Translations under genes and position numbers: made by a program
Source: Paracoccus haematequi
Lineage (GTDB): Bacteria; Pseudomonadota; Alphaproteobacteria; Rhodobacterales; Rhodobacteraceae
Length of the DNA: 64,000 nucleotides
Direction: 5' to 3'
Assembly: GCF_900631945.1 (NCBI RefSeq)
Contig: NZ_UZWE01000031.1
Coordinates: 1-64,000 of the forward strand
In this document: piece after piece, positions 43,608 through 52,275 of the stretch
Layout: every line of letters begins with the position of its first letter
Position numbering within the stretch: the stretch's first letter is position 1
Notes under the pieces: model-generated
Databases searched by the model: none
Told to the model about the DNA's origin: nothing
Seen by the model: only the letters and a program-made list of their open reading frames with translations

Positions 43608-43608
43608 T

Positions 43609-45798
43609 ATGGCCGACCTGACAGCCTCGGGCTTCAGCGCCTGCCCTGCCTGCGATGCCGCGCCCCTGGCCCAACGGCTGGCCGACCGGGCCGAGATCGC
43701 GCAGGGCACCGTCATCCTGTCTCTGCCGACCGCCCATTGCGCGGCCTGCATCACCGATGTGGAAACCGCGCTGACCGCCCATCCCGGCGTCAAGTCGGCG
43801 CGCGTCAACCTGACCCTGCGCCGCGTCACGGTCGATGCGCCGGGCCTGACCGCCGACGACCTGATCCCGGTGCTGGCGGGCGTAGGATACGAGGCGCATG
43901 AACTGGATCCCGACGCGCTGTCGGCGACGACCGCCGACCGGCAGGGCCGCGACCTGCTGATGCGGATCGGCGTTTCCGGTTTCGCGATGATGAACATCAT
44001 GATCCTGTCGGTCGCCGTCTGGTCGGGTGCCGAGGCCGCGACCCGCGACCTGTTCCACTGGATCAGCGGCGCCATCGCGCTGCCCACGGTTTTCTTCGCG
44101 GGCCAGCCCTTCTTCCGCAGCGCCTGGTCCGCGCTGCGCGTCGGGCGGTTGGGCATGGACGTGCCGATCTCGCTGGCGCTGATCCTGGCCAGCGCGATCT
44201 CTGTCTATGAGACGATGAATTCCGGCCATCACGCCTATTTCGACGGCGTGACGATGCTGTGCTTCTTCCTGCTGATCGGCCGCTACCTGGATCATCGCAC
44301 CCGCGCCATTGCCCGGTCCGCCGCCGCCGAACTGACCGCATTGGAGGTTCCGCGCGCCACATTGCTGGCAGACGGGGCCGAACAGGTGGTCCCCGTCGCC
44401 ATGCTGCGTCCCGGCGACCTGATCCGCATCCGCCCCGGCGCCCGGATTCCCGCCGATGGCGAGATCGTCGAGGGCCGGTCGGAAATCGACCGCGCCCTGC
44501 TGACCGGAGAAACCCTGCCGGTGCTGGCCGCGCCCGGCCAGATGCTGTCGGCGGGCGAGGTGAACCTGACCGGCCCGCTGGTGCTGCGGGTGACGGCGGC
44601 CGGGCGCGATTCGTCGCTCGCCCGCCTGACCGCCTTGGTCGAGGCCGCGGAATCCGCGCGCGGGCGCTATACGTCACTGGCGGACCGGGCCTCGCGCGCC
44701 TATTCGCCCAGCGTTCACCTGATCGCGCTGTGCAGCTTTGCGGGCTGGATATGGGCCACGGGCGACCTGCGCCTGGCCGTGAACATCGCGGCGGCGGTGT
44801 TGATCGTGACCTGTCCCTGCGCGCTTGGCCTGGCGGTTCCGGCGGTCGCCACGGCGGCCTCGGGCCGCTTGTTCCGGCGCGGGTTGCTGATCAAGGACGG
44901 CACCGCCCTGGAACGCTTGGCCGAGGTCGATACGGTCGTCTTCGACAAGACCGGCACCCTGACCATGGGCCGTCCGGTCCTGGTCAGCGCCGATCCGCTG
45001 CCCGCCGATCTGCGCCCGGTCGCCCGCGCCTTGGCGCAGGCCTCCTCGCATCCGCTGTCGGTCGCCCTGGCCGCGGCCTTGCAGGATCGGCCGGCCGACC
45101 TGACCGAGGTGACCGAACATCCGGGCTTCGGCGTCTCGGGGCGCTGGCAGGGACGGGTGGTTCGGCTGGGCCGGGCCGACTGGCTGGGCGTGGCCGACGA
45201 CGATGAAAACAGGCCCACCAGTGCGACCTGGCTTGCGATCGAGGGCCAGCCCCCCGTGCGCCTGGAATTCACCGACGAGCTGCGTCCTGGCGCGGCGGAT
45301 TGCGTGGCGGCGCTGCGCAAGGCCGGGCTGGGTGTCGTGCTGATCTCGGGCGACCGGCAGGCGGCGGTGGCGGATCTGGCCGATCGCCTGGGCATCCAGG
45401 ACTTCCGCGCCGCCGTCGATCCCCAGGGGAAAGAGTCCATGGTCGCCGATCTTGCCGCCCAGGGCGCGCGCGTCCTGATGGTGGGCGACGGGCTGAACGA
45501 CACGGCGGCGCTTGCCCGCGCCCATGCCTCGATCTCGCCCGCAAGCGCCCTTGACGCGGCGCGGGTGGCAAGCGACATGGTGTTGACTGGCAGCGATCTG
45601 GTGCCCGTGGCCGAGGCCGTGGCGACCGCCCGCCTTGCCACCCGCCGCATCCGACAGAACTTTGCGATCTCGATCGCCTATAATATCGTGGCGGTGCCGC
45701 TGGCTGTGGCCGGGATGGTGACGCCGCTGATCGCAGCATTGGCGATGTCGATCAGTTCGATCACCGTGACGCTGAACGCGCTGCGCCTGCGGGACTGA
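43609..45798 (+). CDS. ccoI: copper-translocating P1B-type ATPase CcoI/FixI
   Basis: A 729-residue copper exporter that supplies Cu for cbb3 oxidase assembly. An N-terminal Cys-containing segment (CPACDAAP) precedes the heavy-metal-associated domain with CAAC (AHCAACITDVE, about 45). The transmembrane CPC in TCPCALGL is near 403 and the phosphorylation site DKTGTLTMG near 445. HP occurs in SSHPLSVAL near 483 and the hinge in VGDGLNDTAAL near 625. The arrangement and context identify the CcoI (CtpA2-like) rather than CopA branch. It starts one base after ccoH and is followed by ccoS. Confidence 0.94.
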   Translation: MADLTASGFSACPACDAAPLAQRLADRAEIAQGTVILSLPTAHCAACITDVETALTAHPGVKSARVNLTLRRVTVDAPGLTADDLIPVLAGVGYEAHELDPDALSATTADRQGRDLLMRIGVSGFAMMNIMILSVAVWSGAEAATRDLFHWISGAIALPTVFFAGQPFFRSAWSALRVGRLGMDVPISLALILASAISVYETMNSGHHAYFDGVTMLCFFLLIGRYLDHRTRAIARSAAAELTALEVPRATLLADGAEQVVPVAMLRPGDLIRIRPGARIPADGEIVEGRSEIDRALLTGETLPVLAAPGQMLSAGEVNLTGPLVLRVTAAGRDSSLARLTALVEAAESARGRYTSLADRASRAYSPSVHLIALCSFAGWIWATGDLRLAVNIAAAVLIVTCPCALGLAVPAVATAASGRLFRRGLLIKDGTALERLAEVDTVVFDKTGTLTMGRPVLVSADPLPADLRPVARALAQASSHPLSVALAAALQDRPADLTEVTEHPGFGVSGRWQGRVVRLGRADWLGVADDDENRPTSATWLAIEGQPPVRLEFTDELRPGAADCVAALRKAGLGVVLISGDRQAAVADLADRLGIQDFRAAVDPQGKESMVADLAAQGARVLMVGDGLNDTAALARAHASISPASALDAARVASDMVLTGSDLVPVAEAVATARLATRRIRQNFAISIAYNIVAVPLAVAGMVTPLIAALAMSISSITVTLNALRLRD

Positions 45799-45809
45799 AG
45801 GGGAACGCC

Positions 45810-45971
45810 ATGGAGATCCTGTCCATCCTGATCCCGGTTTCGCTGGCCCTGGGTGGGGCTGGCCTGGTGGCCTTCATCTGGGCCTTGCGGTCGCGCCAGT
45901 TCGAGGATCCGAAGGGCGATGCGGAACGCATCCTCAGCGACAAATGGGACGACCGGCCCAAACCCGACTGA
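45810..45971 (+). CDS. ccoS: cbb3-type cytochrome oxidase assembly protein CcoS
   Basis: A 53-residue single-pass membrane protein: MEILSILIPVSLALGGAGLV then AFIWALRSRQFEDPKGDAER. The S-x-Q-F-D/E-D-x-x-G-x-x-x-R-I-L motif after the helix is diagnostic for CcoS. It is required for cofactor insertion into cbb3 oxidase. AGGGGAACGCC lies directly upstream of the ATG, 11 bases after the ccoI stop. It closes the ccoGHIS operon, with a strong terminator 32 bases further. Confidence 0.95.
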   Translation: MEILSILIPVSLALGGAGLVAFIWALRSRQFEDPKGDAERILSDKWDDRPKPD

Positions 45972-46002
45972 TCGGTTCGGCGAAGGAAAGCGGGCCAAAG
46001 AA

Positions 46003-46032
46003 AACGGGGGCGGAGTTATCTCCGCCCCCGTT
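46003..46032. terminator. bidirectional terminator between ccoS and the convergent D,D-carboxypeptidase gene
   Basis: A perfect 12-bp stem AACGGGGGCGGA/TCCGCCCCCGTT with a 6-base loop GTTATC. It is flanked by AAAGAA on the left (a T-rich tail for the minus strand) and TCCGTTT on the right. Confidence 0.9.
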
Positions 46033-46055
46033 CCGTTTCAAATGGTACCGGCCGA

Positions 46056-47729
46056 TCAGCGCCCGACCACCTGACATTCCTGCGACCGGCTTGCGAAGCG
46101 TTCGCAGACCAGTTCGGCATTGGCCTTGGTCAGATTCGCGAAGCTGGGCTGGAAGCCGCGCCGGGTGTCGGCGACATGGCGCGCCGCTCCACCCAAGATC
46201 GCCCCGTCCTGCAAGGCGCTGCGCAACAACAGCTTTTCAGCCTCGGCCCTGGAGGTGAACAACCCCAGCGTCACGCCCCAGCCGCGACCGCTGGTGGCGG
46301 GGCGGGACACGATCTCCAAAGCTTCGGGATCGGCCAGGTCGCCTTCGCCCATCGCGGCCAGGATCACCGTTTCCGACCGGGGCTTGGGCGCGGGAGAAGC
46401 CAGCAGCGACAGCGAGGTGCCGCCGTTCTGCGGAACGGCCTCGGCCACGGCGCGGGCGATGGCTTGGGGGTCGGCGCCGGGATGCGCGGCCTCGGCCTTG
46501 GCGGCGGTGCGGGACCGGGGCGCCGGGGCAGGGCGGACGGATGCCGCCAGCACCGGGGCTGCAAGGCTGGCCGATTGCGCCTGCGGCGTGGGTTCCGGCG
46601 CGGCGGCCACGGTGGCGGGTTCCGGCGCGCGGCGGCTGGCGGGGCGGGCACTGGCCGTCAGGGTCAGGCCGCCCGTCGGGGCCGCCTGAGGCGCGGGTTG
46701 CGGAGCCTGGGCCACGGCGGCGGTCGATGCCAGGGCAGGGCGGCTGACCCGCACCGGCGGGGCCGAGGCCGACAGCACCAGCCGTTGCGGCTGGGGCGCG
46801 GTGGCGGCGGCCGATGGCTCGACCTGGGCGCGGCGCACCACGCGTTGCGCCAGCAGGCGCGGCGCCTCGGGCCGGACTTCGCGGACGCGATTGGGAACCC
46901 GCGTGAAGCCTGCGTCCAGCAGTTGCGCCATGACCTGATTGCGATGCGCGGTCGAGGTGCCGCCCAGGACTGTCGCGATCAGCCGCTTGTTGCCGCGCTG
47001 CGCCGAAGCGGTCAGGTTGAAGCCCGCCGCGCGGGTATAACCCGTCTTGATCCCGTCCGCGCCTTCATAGGCGTCCAGGAACCGCTTGTTGGTCGAGGCG
47101 ACCTGCGCGATCCCCGCATCCGCCGAGCGGCGCGAGAAGATGTTGTAGTATTGAGGGAAGTCGTAGAACAGCCGGCGGCCCAGGATGGTCATGTCGCGGG
47201 CGGTCGAATAATGCCCCTCCTGCGTCAGCCCGTGGGCATTGCGGAAGTTGGTGTTCGTCATGCCGAGCGCGCGGGCCATCTGCGTCATCTGCTGGGCAAA
47301 GGCGGCCTCGGATCCCGCCAGCCCTTCGCCGATGGTGGTGGCGGCGTCATTGGCCGACTTGATCGCGGCGGCGCGGATCAGATAGCGCAGCTCGATTCGC
47401 TGGCCCGCCTTCAGGCCCAGCTTGGAAGGCGGTTCAGATGCCGCGTTGGTGGAAACGGGGAATTGCGAATCCAGCCGGACCTGCCCGCGTTCGATCGCGG
47501 TAAAGGCCATGTACAGCGTCATCATCTTGGTCAGGGACGCGGGATGCAGCCGCGTATCCTCGTTTTGCTTGTAGATCGGTTGGCCGGTGCGCGCGTCCAT
47601 CACATAGGCGGCAAACGGGGCCGCCGAAAGCGTCGCCGGAACAAGCATGGCCAGCACAAGAAAGGCCCACAGCCGGGCTGTCTGGGAAATTCGGATCACT
47701 GTCGCGGTCTCTCTGCCTCGGGGCGGCAT
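46056..47729 (-). CDS. D-alanyl-D-alanine carboxypeptidase with C-terminal SPOR domain
   Basis: A 557-residue exported penicillin-binding protein that trims the terminal D-Ala from peptidoglycan stems. The SxxK motif is in HPASLTKMMTLYMAF, SxN in IKSANDAATT and KTG in DGIKTGYTRAAG. A long Ala/Pro-rich linker (about 290-450) leads to a SPOR domain (about 475-550, WGVTLGLFTSRAEAEKLL), which binds denuded glycan at the septum. The signal peptide is TARLWAFLVLAMLVPATLSA. The ATG at 47729 is used. A GTG at 47699 with AGAGAGA eight bases upstream is an alternative that would start just before the signal peptide. Confidence 0.88.
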   Translation of the reverse strand: MPPRGRETATVIRISQTARLWAFLVLAMLVPATLSAAPFAAYVMDARTGQPIYKQNEDTRLHPASLTKMMTLYMAFTAIERGQVRLDSQFPVSTNAASEPPSKLGLKAGQRIELRYLIRAAAIKSANDAATTIGEGLAGSEAAFAQQMTQMARALGMTNTNFRNAHGLTQEGHYSTARDMTILGRRLFYDFPQYYNIFSRRSADAGIAQVASTNKRFLDAYEGADGIKTGYTRAAGFNLTASAQRGNKRLIATVLGGTSTAHRNQVMAQLLDAGFTRVPNRVREVRPEAPRLLAQRVVRRAQVEPSAAATAPQPQRLVLSASAPPVRVSRPALASTAAVAQAPQPAPQAAPTGGLTLTASARPASRRAPEPATVAAAPEPTPQAQSASLAAPVLAASVRPAPAPRSRTAAKAEAAHPGADPQAIARAVAEAVPQNGGTSLSLLASPAPKPRSETVILAAMGEGDLADPEALEIVSRPATSGRGWGVTLGLFTSRAEAEKLLLRSALQDGAILGGAARHVADTRRGFQPSFANLTKANAELVCERFASRSQECQVVGR

Positions 47730-47886
47730 GTCGTTTGTCGCATGCCCTTGCTTAATATTCGGATAATAGCACGACATCTTTCGCCATGTAACCGCTCATT
47801 TGGTGTATTTTCCTGTCTTCGCTCGCCCCTGGGCGGGCTTTTCTCGGGCGGGAAATCGACTATATTGTTCCGCAAACAGGATCAGC

Positions 47887-48234
47887 ATGACCAGATCGAA
47901 CGACATGGCGCAGTGGATGACAGAGGGCGACGGACCTGACGACCAGATCGAACTGGTGGTCAAGCCGCGCACGCGCACGCAGCGCCCGCCGATGTACAAG
48001 GTCCTGATGCTGAACGACGATTTCACGCCGATGGAATTCGTGGTACATGTGCTGGAACGGCTGTTCAACATGACCCACGCCCAGGCGATCGAGATCATGC
48101 TGACCGTCCATCGCAAGGGGGTGGCGGTCGTCGGCGTCTTCTCGCACGAGGTCGCCGAAACCAAGGTCGCGCAGGTGATGGAACTGGCGCGACGGCAGCA
48201 GCACCCGCTGCAATGCACCATGGAAAAAGAATAG
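47887..48234 (+). CDS. clpS: ATP-dependent Clp protease adapter ClpS
   Basis: A 115-residue adaptor that delivers N-degron substrates to ClpAP. The core [20 protein letters not shown] binds the N-end residue. The [20 protein letters not shown] helix and [18 protein letters not shown] complete the fold. The variable N-terminal tail ([20 protein letters not shown]) precedes it. AGGATCAGC lies just upstream of ATG 47887. Another ATG at 47905 is in frame. clpA is not adjacent here. The methyltransferase gene begins 2 bases after the stop. Confidence 0.95.
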   Translation: MTRSNDMAQWMTEGDGPDDQIELVVKPRTRTQRPPMYKVLMLNDDFTPMEFVVHVLERLFNMTHAQAIEIMLTVHRKGVAVVGVFSHEVAETKVAQVMELARRQQHPLQCTMEKE

Positions 48235-48236
48235 CA

Positions 48237-49241
48237 GTGACCGTGACGCGCCTTTCCCTCGCCCTCCCGGATGGTCATCCCGGAGGCGATTTTCTTGTCA
48301 TCGGAGCGCGCGGGGCGGACGATCTGTCGCCGCTGGACCCGGCTCGCACCCGCATTCAGCAGGGGCACTTCCCCGACCATCGCGCCCTGGCCGCGCGCGG
48401 CTTCCAGGTCGCGCCTGTCGTCGAGGGCCGTTTCAACGCGGCCCTGGCCGTGCTGCCCCGCGCCAAGGCCGAGGGGCGGGCCCGCATCGCCGATGCCGCG
48501 TCCCGCCTGTCGCCCGGCGCGGTTGTGTGGATCGACGGGCAAAAGACCGACGGCGTCGATTCCATGCTGCGGGACTTGCGGCGATTGGCCCCGGTGGACG
48601 AGGTTCACAGCAAGGCCCATGGCAAGATATTCCGCGTGACCGTGCCTGTGGGAGATTGGCTGCCGCCCGACTGGTCCGCCCGCGCTCAAGAGGTCGCGCC
48701 GGGTTTCGTGACCCGTCCCGGGGTGTTTTCCGCCGATGGCGTCGATCCCGGCTCGGCGATGCTGGCGCAGGCGCTGCCCGACCGGATGCCGACCCGCGTG
48801 GTCGACCTGGGGGCGGGATGGGGCTGGCTGTCCGCGCAGGCCCTGGCCGGTCCGGGGATCGAGGTCATTCATCTGGTCGAGGCCGATCACGCCGCTCTGG
48901 AATCGGCCCGCGACAACATCGCCGATCCGCGCGCCCGTTTCCACTGGGCCGATGCGCGCGACTTCGCCCTTTCAGAACCCGTGAACGGCGTGATCATGAA
49001 CCCGCCTTTCCATGACGGGCGCGCGGCCGATCCCCGGATCGGGGCCGATTTCATCGCGGCTGCCGCGCGCCTGCTGACGGGGGCGGGGCGTCTGTGGATG
49101 GTCGCCAATCGGCATCTGCCCTATGAAGCCGTCCTTTCGCAGCATTTCGCGCAGGTGACGGAACTGCGGGGCGACAACCGCTTCAAGGTGATCGAGGCGA
49201 CCGGCGCGGGACGCGGCGCCGCGCGCAAGGGCCGCCGCTGA
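48237..49241 (+). CDS. RsmC-like class I SAM-dependent methyltransferase
   Basis: A 334-residue protein with two domains, as in rRNA guanine-N2 methyltransferases (RsmC/RlmG). The N-terminal domain is a degenerate methyltransferase-like part (about 1-150). The C-terminal catalytic domain has SAM motif I VVDLGAGWGWLSAQALA (about 187) and the target-binding NPPFHDGR (about 253). The NPPF motif indicates N-methylation of an exocyclic amine, most likely G1207-type 16S rRNA. GTG at 48237 follows the clpS stop with GGAAAAAGA upstream. Starts at 48213 or 48243 are possible. The next gene overlaps by one base. Confidence 0.85.
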   Translation: MTVTRLSLALPDGHPGGDFLVIGARGADDLSPLDPARTRIQQGHFPDHRALAARGFQVAPVVEGRFNAALAVLPRAKAEGRARIADAASRLSPGAVVWIDGQKTDGVDSMLRDLRRLAPVDEVHSKAHGKIFRVTVPVGDWLPPDWSARAQEVAPGFVTRPGVFSADGVDPGSAMLAQALPDRMPTRVVDLGAGWGWLSAQALAGPGIEVIHLVEADHAALESARDNIADPRARFHWADARDFALSEPVNGVIMNPPFHDGRAADPRIGADFIAAAARLLTGAGRLWMVANRHLPYEAVLSQHFAQVTELRGDNRFKVIEATGAGRGAARKGRR

Positions 49242-50047
49242 TGAGCCTGTCGATCCAGGGCAAGACCGCGATTGTCACCGGGGCCGGGCGCGGCATCGGG
49301 CTGGCCGTCGCACGCCATTTCGTCGAACGCGGCGCTCATGTGATGTTCGCCGATACCGACGAAGCCGCCCTGGCCGAGGCGATGTCGGATTACGACGAAC
49401 GCGACCCGCATGTGCGCGGCTTTTCCGGCCGGATGTCGGAAAAGCTGGCGACGGCGAACCTGCTGTCGGCGACGCTGGACGCTTTCGACCGTGTGGACAT
49501 CCTTGTCAACGCGCACCGGCTGGTCAAGGCGTCGGATCCGCTGGACACGGATCTGGACGTGCTGGAACAATTGCTGCGCCAGAACATGATGGCCGGGCTG
49601 CGGATGACCCAGATCGTGGCCAAGCGGATGATCAAGCAGGCCGAGGCCGATCCCGAGACCGGGGCGGCAGGGGCCATCGTCAACATCTCGACCCTGGCGG
49701 CGCTGCATCCGGTGCCCACCATGCTGGGCTATTCCATCGCCTATGCGGCGCAGGAACAGGCCACGCGCGGAATGGCCCTGGCGCTTGCCCCGCACAGGAT
49801 CCGGGTGAACGGGGTCCGCTTCGGCAGCGTCATGTCCCACGAGTTGAAGGATTCCCTGCGCGACAAGCCCGATCTGCGCAGCAAGATCGTCGCGGCGACC
49901 CCGATGGGGCGCATCGCAGCCGCCGACGAACTGGTTGACACGGTGCTGTATCTGGCCAGCGAAGCGTCCCGCTTTGTTACCGGGCAGATCGTGACCGTGG
50001 ATGGCGGGCGCAGCCTCTCTGACCGGGTGGCGGTGCAGACCGTCTGA
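49241..50047 (+). CDS. SDR family protein with a degenerate active site
   Basis: A 268-residue classical-size short-chain dehydrogenase/reductase. The cofactor motif TGAGRGIGLAVA is intact near residue 13, as is the C-terminal ASRFVTGQIVTVDGG. The NNAG position reads LVNAHRLV. The catalytic Ser position is Thr (NISTLAAL). The YxxxK motif aligns as YSIAYAAQEQATRG, with Tyr replacing the essential Lys. It can probably bind NAD(P) but should be a poor oxidoreductase. It overlaps the methyltransferase gene by one base and so is co-translated with it, in a clpS-methyltransferase-SDR unit. Confidence 0.8.
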   Translation: MSLSIQGKTAIVTGAGRGIGLAVARHFVERGAHVMFADTDEAALAEAMSDYDERDPHVRGFSGRMSEKLATANLLSATLDAFDRVDILVNAHRLVKASDPLDTDLDVLEQLLRQNMMAGLRMTQIVAKRMIKQAEADPETGAAGAIVNISTLAALHPVPTMLGYSIAYAAQEQATRGMALALAPHRIRVNGVRFGSVMSHELKDSLRDKPDLRSKIVAATPMGRIAAADELVDTVLYLASEASRFVTGQIVTVDGGRSLSDRVAVQTV

Positions 50048-50467
50048 TCAGCCTTGGTCTTCCGGGAAAGCCTCGCGGCAGGCCTGGACGACGGCCGCTG
50101 CCCGGTCGCTCAGTTGCGCCTTGCGCGCGGCCAGATTGTCGCGCTTGCGCTGTTCGGCCGCAGGGTCGATGGGAACGCGATAGCGTTCGGTATCCACGTA
50201 ATCGCGCCAGCAGGGCTCATAGCCCACGACCGCGCGCCCGTCCTTGTCGCGCCACACCGACCGGCATTGCGTCAGGCGGTCGCGCACGACCTGCCGTTCC
50301 TCCCACGCATAGCCGCGCGCCAGGTTGCCCTCGACCTCGGCCAGCAAACGGCTGACGGTGCGGTACTCGGCGGTGTTGCCGCTGATGCAGCGTTCCTGGG
50401 GGGTGCCGCAGGCCGCCAGCAGCAAGGGCAGGGCAAGGGTCGCGGCAAGGGCGGTGTTGCGGGTCAT
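50048..50467 (-). CDS. small lipoprotein of unknown function
   Basis: A 139-residue lipoprotein: signal sequence MTRNTALAATLALPLLLAAC with lipobox LAAC, then a helical, charged mature part with several Cys residues (ERCISG, TQCRSVW, EPCWRDYVD, VQACREAF) that may pair as disulfides. Repeated RDRL and RKRDNLAARKAQL helices suggest a coiled coil. The family was not recognised. The start at 50467 carries the lipobox signal. The stop abuts the convergent SDR stop without a gap (TGATCA). It lies back to back with hemF, 77 bases apart. Confidence 0.7.
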   Translation of the reverse strand: MTRNTALAATLALPLLLAACGTPQERCISGNTAEYRTVSRLLAEVEGNLARGYAWEERQVVRDRLTQCRSVWRDKDGRAVVGYEPCWRDYVDTERYRVPIDPAAEQRKRDNLAARKAQLSDRAAAVVQACREAFPEDQG

Positions 50468-50544
50468 GGCGGGTCTCTTTACAGCAGGCTCTGGGATGCT
50501 AACGCTGCCCGGTCGGGCTGGCAAATCAAGTTTGGAGAGCGTCG

Positions 50545-51399
50545 ATGGAACAGGAACGCAGCACCGCCGCCGCTTGGTTCCGCAGCCTGCGCGACCGCAT
50601 CGTCGCGGCCTTCGAGGGGCTGGAGGATCGCGGCCCCGGCGCGGCGCCGGCGGGCCGGTTCGACGTGACCCCGACCACCCGCGCCGAAGATGGCGGCGGC
50701 GGCCTGATGTCGGTGATGCGGGGGGGGCGCGTCTTTGAAAAGGTCGGCGTGAACTGGTCCGAGGTCCACGGCACCCTGGCGCCGCGCGCGCAGGCGGCGA
50801 TGGCCTCCAGGGGGGTGCCGGGGATCGACCGCGACCCGCGTTTCTGGGCCAGCGGCATCAGCCTGGTCGCGCATATGCAGAACCCGCAGGCGCCCGCCGT
50901 CCACATGAACACGCGCATGTTCTGGACCCCCGGCGCCTGGTGGTTCGGCGGCGGCGCCGACCTCAACCCCTGCATCGAATATCCCGCCGACACCGCCCAT
51001 TTCCACGCCACCCTGCGCGCAGCCTGCGATGCCCATGACAGCGGCTATTACGGCCGCTTCAAGGCCTGGGCGGACGATTACTTCTTCATCCCTCATCGCG
51101 GGCGGGCGCGGGGTGTGGGCGGCATCTTCTTCGACGACCTGAACACCGGCGACTGGCAGGCCGATTTCGCCTTCACCCGCGCGGTCGGAGAGGCGTTCCT
51201 GCCCGCCTTCCTGCCCCTGGCCGAAGCGCGGATGGCCCAGTCGTTCACCGACGCGGACCGCGACACCCAGCTGATCCATCGCGGACTTTATGCGGAATAC
51301 AACCTCGTCTACGACCGCGGCACGAAATTCGGGCTGGAAACCGGCCACAATGCCGACGCCGTCCTGATGAGCTTGCCGCCGCTGGCGAAATGGGTCTAG
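50545..51399 (+). CDS. hemF: oxygen-dependent coproporphyrinogen III oxidase
   Basis: A 284-residue enzyme that decarboxylates coproporphyrinogen III to protoporphyrinogen IX using O2. Family blocks include GGGGLMSVMRGGRVFEKVGV (about 50), MNTRMFWTPGAWWFGGGADL (about 118), GIFFDDLNTGDW (about 190) and RGLYAEYNLVYDRGTKFGLE (about 245). It is slightly shorter than the E. coli protein (299). It is part of a heme-synthesis region with hemE and hemC. The anaerobic counterpart hemN is not in the window. The stop is directly adjacent to the convergent EamA gene stop. Confidence 0.95.
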   Translation: MEQERSTAAAWFRSLRDRIVAAFEGLEDRGPGAAPAGRFDVTPTTRAEDGGGGLMSVMRGGRVFEKVGVNWSEVHGTLAPRAQAAMASRGVPGIDRDPRFWASGISLVAHMQNPQAPAVHMNTRMFWTPGAWWFGGGADLNPCIEYPADTAHFHATLRAACDAHDSGYYGRFKAWADDYFFIPHRGRARGVGGIFFDDLNTGDWQADFAFTRAVGEAFLPAFLPLAEARMAQSFTDADRDTQLIHRGLYAEYNLVYDRGTKFGLETGHNADAVLMSLPPLAKWV

Positions 51400-52275
51400 C
51401 TAGGCCGCCACGCTCAGCAGCCAGCCGACCCCGACCACGATCAGGCCAATTCCGGCCAGTTGCAGCGGACCTACCGTCTGGCGGAACAGACGCCCGGACA
51501 GGGCCTGCGCCATCACCACCTCGACCAAAGCCAGGGTGCGGACATTGGCGGCGGGGGTCAGCGCAAAGCCGATGAACCAGAACAATGAGGCGAAAGCTCC
51601 CAGCACCCCGGCGCCCAGCGACACCCGCCATTCGGCCATGATCCCCGCCAGGGCGCGGCGGTCGCGCAGGACCAGCCAGGCGGCCATCACCACCGCCTGC
51701 ATCCCCAGGGTGATCGCCAGGATGGTCAGGGCGCGGATCGCATAGCCCGCATCGGGCAGGGCCAGCAGCGCCCCGCGAAAGCCGATTGCCGACAGCCCGA
51801 ACAGCGCGCCCGACAGCACTCCGGTCGCGACCGGCCCCCAAGCCGCCCGTTTCCACGCGACGCCTGAAGCCAGCACGACGCCCAGCGTCGCGACCGCGAT
51901 CGCGCCCAGCCGGGCGGGGCCAAGCGGCTCGGCCAGGATCACCGCGCCGATCAGGGCCAGCGTGATCGGTTCCGTCTTCATCAGCGCGGTGGCGACGCCG
52001 AATCCCTGGCCCCGCATGGTCATCAGCATGAACGCCGTCGCCCCGATCTGGGCCAGGGCGCCAAGCGCGGCCCAAGCCAGGACCATCGTATCGGGCCGGG
52101 GAATTGGCATCCAGATCGCGGCCAGGGCCAGGGCGAGCGCGGCGAAGGGAAAGCCGAAGACAAACCGCACCGCGGTCGCGCCGACGGTGCCGACCTGACG
52201 CGTCAATCCCGCCTGCGCTGCATTCCGGGCGGTTTGCGCGGTGGCCGCGATCAGGGTTGCGGCCACCCAGATCAT
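51400..52275 (-). CDS. EamA/DMT family transporter
   Basis: A 291-residue membrane protein with about ten transmembrane helices, arranged as two EamA repeats (about 5-135 and 150-285) typical of drug/metabolite exporters. Hydrophobic segments such as [20 protein letters not shown] and [20 protein letters not shown] show the conserved end-of-repeat glutamate. The substrate is unknown, with amino acids or nucleobases typical for the family. It overlaps the upstream hemE by 4 bases (ATGA) and is translationally coupled to it, an unexplained pairing. Confidence 0.85.
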   Translation of the reverse strand: MIWVAATLIAATAQTARNAAQAGLTRQVGTVGATAVRFVFGFPFAALALALAAIWMPIPRPDTMVLAWAALGALAQIGATAFMLMTMRGQGFGVATALMKTEPITLALIGAVILAEPLGPARLGAIAVATLGVVLASGVAWKRAAWGPVATGVLSGALFGLSAIGFRGALLALPDAGYAIRALTILAITLGMQAVVMAAWLVLRDRRALAGIMAEWRVSLGAGVLGAFASLFWFIGFALTPAANVRTLALVEVVMAQALSGRLFRQTVGPLQLAGIGLIVVGVGWLLSVAA

